Source: Eonycteris spelaea (taxonomy: Eukaryota; Chordata; Mammalia; Chiroptera; Pteropodidae). Taken from it: 64,000 nucleotides of DNA. The translations under genes and the position numbers were made by a program. How positions within the stretch are numbered: the first letter of the stretch is position 1; the number at the start of each line of letters is the position of its first letter. Below, one piece after another: positions 33,580 to 42,085 of the stretch. Location: assembly GCA_003508835.1 (NCBI GenBank), contig PUFA01000092.1, positions 3,100,001 to 3,164,000 of the forward strand, written 5' to 3'. The notes beneath the pieces are model-generated. The model saw nothing but the letters and a program-made list of their open reading frames with translations. It searched no databases and was not told the origin of the DNA.

Positions 33580-34235
33580 TCTCACCTTAGTAAGATAATT
33601 GACATATAAGATTGTGTTAATTTAAGGTGTAAAATACGTTGATTTACTATGTTTATATATCGCAAAATAATTACCACCATAGCATTTGTATAACAGCTCC
33701 ATCACATAATTACCATTTCTTTTCTGTGGTGAGAACATTTAAGATCTACTCTCACAGCAACTCTTAATATAAAATACAGTATTGTAAACTATAATCACCA
33801 TGCTGCCCATTAGACCCCCAGAATTCTGTACCCTTTGAATAACATAGTCTCATTTTCCCCACTCCACCCTCCTAGCCCATGGTAACTATCATTTCAATGT
33901 TTCTATTAGTTCCACCTTTTTAGATTCAATATATAAGTGATATCATGTATTATTTATCTGACTTACTTTGCTGAGCATAATGCCCTCAAAGTTCATTTAT
34001 ATTGTCACAAATTGCAGAATTTCCTTTCTTATGGCTGAATATTCCATTTCAGATATATATCTATAAATACACACATATATATTCATGCACAATTGACCCT
34101 ATAAGTGTGAATTTATTCCTGCACAGTTTGTTCTGCTCCACTGACCTGTATGTCTATCCTTATGCTAATACTACATTGTCTTGATTACTATAGCTTTATA
34201 GTAATTCTTGAAAACAGGCAGTTTAAAACCACCGA
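33580..34235 (-). mobile_element. Second L1 3' end with internal deletion
   Basis: Antisense L1 3'UTR: a TAATTGACATATAAGATTGT phrase, TGATTTACTATGTTTATATA, TTACCACCATAGCATTTGTA, AAGATCTACTCTCACAGCAA, CTATAATCACCATGCTGCCC, then GATTCAATATATAAGTGATA. From about 34085 it jumps to ORF2 sequence (GACCTGTATGTCTATCCTTA, TTGATTACTATAGCTTTATA), skipping several hundred bases of the consensus. On the minus strand the last codons read KVGGFKLPVFKNYYKA, a clear L1 ORF2 motif. It is younger-looking than the L1 at 30.7-33.6 kb. Confidence 0.82.
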
Positions 34236-34429
34236 CTTTACATTTTAATGTACAAAACCTCCAGATATACAACACAGAAAAAATATTTTTCAAAAGTGCA
34301 TTTCTATAAATGAAAAAAGGGATAACCATATATTTGAAGGAGCATTTGACTTTAGGTAAGAAGAATAGACGAGATATTTTCAAAAATTCTGAGAGACTAT
34401 CTAGTTCCAATTTGAGAATTGACAGAGGG

Positions 34430-34665
34430 TAGGGGGTGCTGGAGGAGGAGGGGAGGCAGATGCGGTAAAGGGGATCAAATATAGGGGAGAAAGGGAAGGC
34501 GAAGTGTGTAAAGGGAATCAAATATATGGTAGGTGAAGGAAACTGGACTTTGGGTGGTAATCACACAATAGAATATATAGATGTCAAATTACAATGTACA
34601 CCTGAAAGTTATATAATTGTATTAATAAAGGTTACCTCAATAAACTTAATAAAAATAAAAATTAA
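34430..34665 (+). mobile_element. L1-type 3' end with A-rich tail
   Basis: GGGATCAAATATA repeats, a GACTTTGGGTGGTAATCACA phrase, TAGAATATATAGATGTCAAA, TTACAATGTACACCTGAAAG and ATAATTGTATTAATAAAGGT, then an AATAAA-rich tail (about 34640-34663). I recall this 3' end from L1 copies in Laurasiatherian mammals. It faces away from the two minus-strand L1s to its left. Confidence 0.55.
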
Positions 34666-34879
34666 TTCCGCCCCAAAATAACAATAATTTGAGAATTGAA
34701 TCCACTGTCAAAGTAGGAGAGGGAAGCTCAGGCTGAGCCACACATGCCAGGATGATAAAACTGGAATGCATAGACATAAAATCATTGTTTTCTAATTTGC
34801 CTGTTCCCATGTAAAAATATGCTCATGAAAAAAGTCTTTAAAAATTGACAAATATGTTTCAGGGTTTGCATATAAAGAG

Positions 34880-36935
34880 TTTAGAAGATGCCATGTCATC
34901 CTAACAAGCAAAAAGCTGAACAGGCTAAAAAACAACTTATTTTTGGATATGAAAGAGAGAAGAGGATACAGGGCAAGCATCTCTCCACCAGGATTGGGGA
35001 AACAGACAAGAGACTACAAGGAGCCCGGGCTTACCTGGAGCAGAGAATCACGAGTGCAAACTGCCTCAGAAGCCACTGCCAGGTAGGAAAACCGACTCGG
35101 CAACCGATAAATTACTGGAGGCTTAGTGTGGACAACTTTGAAAGTTAGAAAGTCCAAAGAAACCCAGGCATAGGTTGGTCCCATGATTTTGTGAGGCTGC
35201 CTTACAGGAGCTCAATCAGGTTCTCATAGTGAATATCAGAGAAAAATCCCCTAATGCATCTGGAGGGGAAACGTAACAAGCTGAACCTGCTGGGATAATT
35301 ATCAAAGACTAATTCACCTGCGGGAGGAGGAATACTGGATTCCAGTCAGGTGTAACCTTCCCCGTGGGAGCAGGGCAATAGCCAACTGCAGTCCACACTA
35401 GCCACCCTAGCTTAATTACGTGGTTGAAATTAAAAGACTGAGAAACACTTGTGAAATTCAACTCCCGGAGCATAGGCTCACTAAAAGTCTGAAACCAAAT
35501 CACAGAATGTGTCCCATCCCCACAACCTAAATATCACATTACTAAAGGCCTATTTACAGCAGTTTCTTTCACCCAGCAGAAGCAGATTATGCCTGGCTAT
35601 TAAGTATAAATCACAGGGCACAATAAAATCCAAAAAAACACAACTGAAGACAAAGATCAAGCATCAGAACCAGAGTCACAGCAGGGATACTGGATTATCA
35701 GAGCAGAATATAAAAGAACTGTGATTAATATGCTAAGAGCGCTAATGGTTAAAAGAGACAGCATGCAAGAAAAGATAGACAATATAAGCAGAGAGGGAAA
35801 TTCTAAGAAACAATCGACATCAACAACAAAAAATGCTAGAGACCAAAAGCATTGCCAATGGAAATAAAGAATTTGAAGAAACCTTCTGATTGGCTTATTA
35901 GTAGATTGGACACAGCTGAGGAAAGAGTCTCCACGCTTTAGAATCTAGAGATAGAAACCACCTAAACTGAAAAACAAAGAGAATACAGACTATAAGAAAG
36001 AAAAAAAAGATTATCCAAGGTCTGTGGCACAACCACAAAAGGTGTAACATGCACATAATGGGAATATCAGAAAGACAATTAAGAGAGAACAGGAGACATT
36101 TTTAAAACAATAATGACTGGGACTTTCCTCAAATTAATGTCAAACACAAAACCACATATCCAGGAAGAACACCAAAGAGGATAATACCAAAATGAAAAAC
36201 AAAAAAAACTCACCCATACCTAAGTATATCATTTTCAAACTACAGGTAATGATGATAAAGAAAAAAACCTAAAAAAGAAACATAGCGGGGGGCGGGGGGG
36301 AATACTTTACCTATAGAGGAACAAAGAACCATACCCAACTTCTCAGGTACTATCTATGCAAGCAAGAAGAGAGTAGGGTGAAATATTTAAATTGAGGGAA
36401 AAAAACACCAACAGAATTCTTTACTCTGTGACATTATCCTTCAAAAGTGAAGGAGAGATAGACTTTTTCAGAAAAATAAAAATTGAATGAGTTTGTAGGT
36501 AAAAACTTGCCTTGCAAGGAGTTAAAAGATATTTAGAGAAGGAAAATAGTTCAGACTCAGATCTACATGTAGTATGGAAGAATATCAAAGAAGCAATAAG
36601 TGTAGGTAATGTATATATAAATTTTAATTTTCTTATTTGTAATTGGTCTAACAGATAACAGCTTATTTAAAATAATAATAGCAATAATGTATTTAATTAT
36701 GTATGCTTAGTATATATGTGTATATAAGTACACATATATGTGTATATCTATAACAGGCTTATTTATAATTATGTCTGTAAAGTGAATGACAGCAATGATA
36801 CAAGGGACAGGAGGAAGGAATTAGGATTATTTTGATATTATAAGGTACTCACACTGCCCATAAATCATTATATTGTTATTTGAAAGTGTACTGAAAAAGT
36901 ATAAAAAAAAGGTGGAACATTTTCTGTTTAATTTG
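34880..36935 (+). mobile_element. L1 LINE 5' region: 5'UTR, decayed ORF1, inter-ORF
   Basis: Plus-strand L1M-type sequence. The 5' part contains AGGAGCTCAATCAGGTTCTC (about 35207-35226). ORF1 is recognisable from TTGGCTTATTAGTAGATTGG with ACACAGCTGAGGAAAGAGTC (about 35892-35930), AAAGGTGTAACATGCACATA with ATGGGAATATCAGAAAGACA, TATCATTTTCAAACTACAGG, and ATTATCCTTCAAAAGTGAAG. The inter-ORF region follows (TGGTCTAACAGATAACAGCT, AATGACAGCAATGATACAAG). ORF1 normally encodes the L1 RNA-binding chaperone; here it is broken by many stops and shifts. A HAL1-type element is an alternative. Confidence 0.85.
35820..36500 (+). pseudogene. Decayed L1 ORF1
   Basis: This is the ORF1 part of the L1 above, recognised at nucleotide level. 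No frame longer than about 60 codons survives in it. A C/G-rich interruption (36286-36300, a near-uninterrupted G run) and an A-rich context break the reading frame. Confidence 0.7.
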
Positions 36936-36944
36936 ATGTACTTC

Positions 36945-37190
36945 AAAATAAATTATTTAATATTCAGAAATTTAAAAAATATAATGAACCAAATATCCAC
37001 CACTCAGATTACACGAATATAAATTTGCTGTATTTGCTTCAGAACTTTTTTAAATAAAATTTTATAGCCTTCTTTTCCCCCTTTATAACCCACAGTTTTT
37101 CCATATTCTTACATATATGTTTATGTAGTGTTACTTCATGAGTGTAACAATTTACAATAAAGAAAAATTTTTAGTTTTCTTCCCCCTCTT
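36945..37190 (-). mobile_element. L1 3'UTR-type fragment, left of GC-rich insert
   Basis: AAAAAATATAATGAACCAAA, TATCCACCACTCAGATTACA and TTGCTGTATTTGCTTCAGAA follow the antisense L1M 3' phrase 'ataatgaacccccatgtacccatcacccagattcaacaatt... tttgccatatttgcttc'. Matching sequence resumes after the GC-rich block at about 37425 (GGTATCATTCGTGTATTATT). Confidence 0.55.
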
Positions 37191-37194
37191 TAAT

Positions 37195-37425
37195 CCGCTC
37201 CCTGCCCCCCCACACACACACTCTTCCACCCCCCACCCAGGGGTGTTGCCATTTCCCCTCAGGAAATGGATCTCTGAAGCCGAGGCAGTGGGGTCTCCTC
37301 CCACACACTGGAGGTGCACCCGCACCCGGGGCCTGGTGCACCTGAGGCCTGATGAACCTGGAGCAAGGTCAGTGGCTCTACCTGGGGGGCAAACCCAGGA
37401 CCTTCTGTGTGTAAATTTCAACAAT
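37195..37425. other. GC-rich block of unknown origin
   Basis: The most GC-rich sequence in the window, about 230 bp within AT-rich L1 DNA. It begins with C runs and a short (CA)n, then contains CACCCGGGGCCTGGTGCACC and GGGGGGCAAACCCAGGACC. Open frames run through it on both strands (37138-37449 plus, 37152-37433 minus), as expected by chance in GC-rich DNA. On the minus strand GGTCCTGGGTTTGCCCCCC resembles a decayed tRNA-type B box, so a SINE is possible. A processed-gene fragment or an L1 5'UTR piece are alternatives. Confidence 0.5.
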
Positions 37426-37559
37426 GGTATCATTCGTGTATTATTTTAGAATGTGTCTTTGATTGCTTTAACATTCTGACTTAAATTTTTGTTCATGTGA
37501 CATATATATTCAATATATTATTTTAAATGCTACATATAATAATCTAGACTTATATTGTA
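37426..37559 (-). mobile_element. L1 3'UTR-type fragment, right of GC-rich insert
   Basis: ACAATGGTATCATTCGTGTA corresponds to the antisense L1 phrase 'ataaatggtatcatactatac'. The rest is AT-rich and weakly matched. Confidence 0.4.
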
Positions 37560-37795
37560 CTATATGCCAGGTAATATCTTGTTAACTGCATATAATCTTT
37601 ACAATAATCCAATGAGGTCTATATTATGATTATTATTACCATTGTTTTTTAGATGAAGAAAATGAGACACTGAAAGATTTAGTGATTTTCTCAGTTATAC
37701 AATCAATCAGATGGAAACCAGGATTTGAATCCAAGCCATAGGTTCTATTTCCTGTGCTCATAGCCACTCTGACACACTGTTTCTCACTGTTAGAT
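37560..37795 (-). mobile_element. MIR SINE
   Basis: Antisense MIR: TAATCTTTACAATAATCCAA, TGAGGTCTATATTATGATTA, TTTTAGATGAAGAAAATGAG, ACACTGAAAGATTTAGTGAT, CAGGATTTGAATCCAAGCCA. Nearly full length, and followed by a second MIR in the same direction. Confidence 0.85.
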
Positions 37796-37914
37796 TTTCC
37801 ATTGTTTCACTGTAATGTAGCATTATTTTTCATTATAGCATTTCACTTTTTAACAAAAAGCGTAATTTTAGTTAATTATTAAATTTATCAAATACACACA
37901 TATATATGTATAGA

Positions 37915-38150
37915 CCATATATAATATTATGTGCCACTCAGTATTTCAAGTGCTATACTTATATTAACTCATTTAATCATCATAACAATACTATAGCATA
38001 CATTATCCTCACTTTATAGATGAGAAATAAGGGAACAGAAAGGTTAAGTAACTTGTCCAAACTTATATAGTGAGTAGGTGGCAGAACCTAGATTCACACC
38101 CAGCAATCCAGCTACAGAATTTCTGTTCTTAATCACACCCTGCTTATTTT
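37915..38150 (-). mobile_element. MIR SINE
   Basis: Antisense MIR in order: CTTATATTAACTCATTTAAT, CATCATAACAATACTATAGC, CCTCACTTTATAGATGAGAA, AGAAAGGTTAAGTAACTTGT, GTGAGTAGGTGGCAGAACCT, AGATTCACACCCAGCAATCC. Among the best preserved MIRs in the window. Confidence 0.9.
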
Positions 38151-38189
38151 CTCTGGCTTCATGTATCTCTAGGTGGTAAACTATCCCTC

Positions 38190-38480
38190 TCTGCTTTTAT
38201 TCTTGAATACATGTTTTGCTGAATATGTTATAGGTAATAGTTATTTTCTCTCAGAGCTTAGAATATTTTATTACATTTCTCTCTGGAATATTTCAATGCA
38301 ATGAAATAGTGTTACCCATCTAATTGCCCTGCATTTTTAGGTAATCTCTTTTTTCTCTGTTAGCCTCTAAGATTATTTTCTTTGTCTTTTATGTTTTTTA
38401 GTTTCAGTACAGAGTATTTTAAATGTCTGGTTTGGGTATTTTTGGATCCTTAATTATGGAGAATTCTTATATATCATTAA
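38190..38480 (-). mobile_element. Possible L1M 3'-region fragment
   Basis: A TTACATTTCTCTCTGGAATA phrase, GTAATCTCTTTTTTCTCTGT and TCTAAGATTATTTTCTTTGT resemble the antisense of an old L1 segment ('tttctctctggctgctttcaagattttttctttgtc'). Weak match. Confidence 0.38.
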
Positions 38481-39960
38481 AAACTTTGTCATTGATATAC
38501 ATATACTTCATGTACATATTATTCTATATGTGTATATCATGGTATATATAGTATACATATATAGTAAAGAAAATATTTTATATTTATACAATTTTATCTA
38601 TCTTAAAATTTTTAAATATATTTCTCCTTTATAATATTTTTAGTAGGCACCTTTCATAACTACCAGCTGTTCCATTTATTTCTGTATTTCTATTTATATA
38701 TATTCAAAATATCCTTTTCTTCAGTTTTTTGTTGTTTTGTTTTGCTGTGTTTTAGGGAAAGGAGGATAGCCTGAATGAAAAAATTCATTTTCAAATTGAT
38801 CTGTGGTTTTAATCCAATCTTGAGTAATAGAACACTGTTCACTGATTTTCTTTTCATTTATTTTCCTGATGTGTTTAGGACTTTTCTTAGCAGATTCACC
38901 TTGAATGCAGCAGTGGGGGAGGTGCTGCATGGGCTCCTCATAGGCGTATTAGCATGAAATATATTGGTGTAAGTCACTAAGACCACTTCTGGGAAGATAA
39001 GTTTTCAATAAGCCTTAGAACTTCTTATTATATCTACTATTTGTCCAGCATTTCTTTTGTTGCCTTCATCTGGCCCTATGGACCTCATTCTAGAACTCTT
39101 ATTTGGTGAGTTGATTTGGGCTTTGACTATGAGACAGTTTATTAATGTCTCCTTGGAATGCACCTTATAGAAGCCTGAGACCCAAGCAGAAATCACTCTC
39201 GGCTCTTTTCATCCTCTTCTATGCACAGAGAGCCCTATCACTGGTTTAAATAGTGAGTGCCTCTCATTCACTGCCCCCTGTGAGTCACTTTCAGTTTCTT
39301 ATTCTACAGGACCACAGTTTTTCTTGTTCTTTTTTTTTTTTTTTCAGGACTTTCTTCTGACTTGTCTTCCATTCCACTTTTTGTACACTGTCTGCCTCAT
39401 TAATTTTCTCCATCTATGTTATGTGATTGGAACCAAGAGAGCATGGGGACACCCCAAACATGAATTTTCAATACCATATTGATTAGAAATCTCATCAATG
39501 TATTTTATAAGATCTTCTTACAACTTTTAAAAAGTATAGCCTTCTATTTCATTTTACTGAAAATAGTTTCCAATATTCTGATATTCAGTTTTAGGTAGAT
39601 CATTTGAATAAAAAATCATATACTATGAATTCAGTCACTTTATCTGAATCTAGACTCCACTGGCCAACATGGTATCAAGTTTCCTGTTTATAAAAATGAT
39701 AACTATATTCTGTATTTTGTTGTTTCTATTTAGTAAAGATTACCTTATTACTAATTCCAAGGCTATATAGGTTGTCATTTTTCATGCAAAAAAAAAAACA
39801 TTAAATATCTTTATTTTATACCTGAGGAAAGTTTGATTTGTATCACAAATGCCCCATTAGTTACAATAGAAACATTTTCATGACAATAAAATTCTGAACA
39901 TTAGTTTTATTAGAGTACAGTACCTCAGAAAGAAAATCTACTAATATTTATCTTTTTGTT
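38481..39960. other. Unassigned stretch
   Basis: AT-rich, with TA-rich low complexity at 38490-38600, a T17-like run at 39331-39346, and a less AT-rich block at 38900-39310 without a recognised repeat or gene. Confidence 0.45.
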
Positions 39961-40008
39961 ATATATATATATATACACACACATATATATATGTGTGTAT
40001 ATATATAA
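39961..40008. repeat. Self-complementary (TA)n(CA)n(TA)n(TG)n(TA)n tract
   Basis: The tract reads TATATACACACACA, then TATA, then TGTGTGTATATATA, forming an almost perfect palindrome. Confidence 0.93.
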
Positions 40009-41114
40009 TCAAGCATAAATGTATTTTCAGTGAAAGAAAAGGTAGCAGCGGGCATTTTATTTATATTATTTAGCACTCATAAACTGTTATACAGACCATT
40101 TGATAAATCCAATACCTGATTTACATGAATAGCTTTCTGGTTGAGATGTTTATGGGGCTAGATATTTTTGTGATAAAAAAATATATTTCAAGTACAATTC
40201 AAGTATATGACCTTTATTCAATGCAAATATTGCCTTACTCTCTTTGAAATCCTGTGTTCACACAGAAGTTAGATTATTTGTAGGATCTGAAAGGAAGTAT
40301 AAAGCAAAGAAGTTTCTTGTGTGAAATTGTCATCAATTTGCATTCCACCAAACATTATAGATATTTACAATAAATATTAAAGTGTATCTACATATCTAGT
40401 GTACTATACTCTTCACCTCATAGAGACCAATAAACACCTGAATCCTGAATGACTACGTGTGGTTTTCAGGAGCTCATAAAGACAGGGAAAGGAAAGGAAA
40501 ATATTTTAGTTCATTCTTTATCATTGGTATGGACAAAGTATTTTGCTGCCAAAGCATAATGATTTTTTTCCTAGTGACTCCAACAAAACAGCATCCAGTC
40601 CAATTAAAAAGCTGTTCTTTTCCTGTTAGTTTACGAAGTCAGCACCCACGCTTCACCGTGGTGTTCAGCTTTCGTTAATAATAGCTCTCTTGACATCTTA
40701 CTAAAACTGAAGATGCTTTCAGGCTGAATGGCATGTATGAAGCTCTTTATATTATTTGAAATATATATTCTATCCATATAAACTACTATTTCTATTCTCT
40801 TAATTTTGTATAGCATAATTAATTATATGAATTATTATTAATAGACCCTCAGAGTGCATCATTTTCCACAAAGGACATAGACACATAATAAAAAGGTCAA
40901 AGCAAAATCACAGAAAAAAACCTCTCTAATCATAAAAAAACAAAACAAAACAAAACACTTTTTTAAGGAAGACAAAGCAGATCAGTCATCAGCTTTTTCC
41001 TACCACAAACTAAAATATGTGGAGGAATAAGAATCTTCTCAATTTTACACATAGATTCCCTCCTCCCAGGAGTGCAAGTATGCTTATAGTACCCATATTT
41101 AGAAAGGGATTCTA
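40009..41114. other. Unassigned AT-rich stretch
   Basis: No gene or confident repeat. An (AAAAC)n tract occurs at about 40935-40958. Confidence 0.5.
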
Positions 41115-41500
41115 GCTTCTTTTTGAAAAATTTATTAAAGTATAATTTGCATTAAATAAAATGCTCACATTTTAAGTGTAGAGTTTGGTAAGTCTTAACA
41201 AATACATACATGTTTATGCATAAGCACACTCACACAGTGGTGTAACAATAATATATAAAAGCTTTTACCACCTCCTGTCCATTACTGTCAGTCTCAATCT
41301 CCATCCTTGGCTCCAAGCAATTGCTAACATGTTTGCTCTCTATCACTAGAGATTAGAATAATGTTTCCTAGACTTTCACACAAATGGGTCTACATATATA
41401 TATGTAGATATATATATATATATATATATATATGTAGATATATATATATATGTAGATATATATGTAGATATATATCCTTTTGTATCTGGCTTATTTCACC
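41115..41500 (-). mobile_element. L1 3'-end fragment with internal TA/TAGA microsatellite
   Basis: Antisense L1 3' phrases: TTATTAAAGTATAATTTGCA, AATGCTCACATTTTAAGTGT, AGAGTTTGGTAAGTCTTAAC, then, after the microsatellite, CCTTTTGTATCTGGCTTATT. The microsatellite (41391-41476) sits where the family has a short AT-rich patch. Confidence 0.65.
41391..41476. repeat. (TA)n / TATGTAGA microsatellite
   Basis: Long TA runs are punctuated four times by TGTAGA. Confidence 0.93.
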
Positions 41501-41514
41501 AAATGTATTCTTTA

Positions 41515-41935
41515 AATAAACTTTTTTTTAGGATAATTTTATATCTACAGAAAAATTGCAAAGATGGTACAGAGAGTTCCCACATACACGACACCCAGTT
41601 TTTCCTATACTTAAAATCTTAAATTAGTTAATATGTAATTACTCTAATTAATATAGTGCACTTATCACAGCTAATGAACCAATGGTGCTACATGAATATT
41701 AACTAAAGTCATATGTTATGCGTATTTCTTTACTTTTTAACCTGTCTTTTTTTCTGTCCCAGAATCCCATCCAGTATATTGTATTACATTTAGTCACTGC
41801 ATTTAGTTGTCATATCATCTTAGCTCCTTTTAGCTGTGCCAGTTTCTCAGATTTTGTTTGTTTTTGATGACCTTGACATATTTGAAAAGTACTGCTCAGA
41901 AATTTTGTAAATTTTCTGGAACTACAAGATTCTCC
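41515..41935 (-). mobile_element. L1M-type 3' end
   Basis: Antisense of an L1 3' end: AGAAAAATTGCAAAGATGGT, ACAGAGAGTTCCCACATACA, GCTAATGAACCAATGGTGCT, CCCAGAATCCCATCCAGTAT, TAGTTGTCATATCATCTTAG, then GATGACCTTGACATATTTGA. The sense element runs right to left. It ends abruptly near 41935, and the next expected segment appears in the opposite orientation at 42025. Confidence 0.8.
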
Positions 41936-42024
41936 CACCTTATTTTATAGATTCTCTTTAATAGACCTGAATCAGCCATTTTACCAGTAAATGCATTTTA
42001 ATAGCATGTTCTTTTGATAGACTG

Positions 42025-42085
42025 TGATGAGAATGACCATTTACCTCTGTAGTTTCCTCCCAAAACTCAATCTAATAATGAAAAA
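42025..42085 (+). mobile_element. Inverted piece of the same L1 3' region
   Basis: TGTGATGAGAATGACCATTT, ACCTCTGTAGTTTCCTCCCA and ACTCAATCTAATAATGA are in sense orientation on plus. In the consensus that I recall, this segment lies immediately upstream of the part present at 41935, so the two together look like one L1 with an inverted 5' part. Confidence 0.6.

Noticed and set aside
37138..37449. 103-codon plus frame and overlapping 93-codon minus frame, possible exon
   Set aside because: Both strands are open at once because the block is GC-rich and stop-poor. The frames run out into flanking L1 sequence. Kept only as an unknown GC-rich insert.
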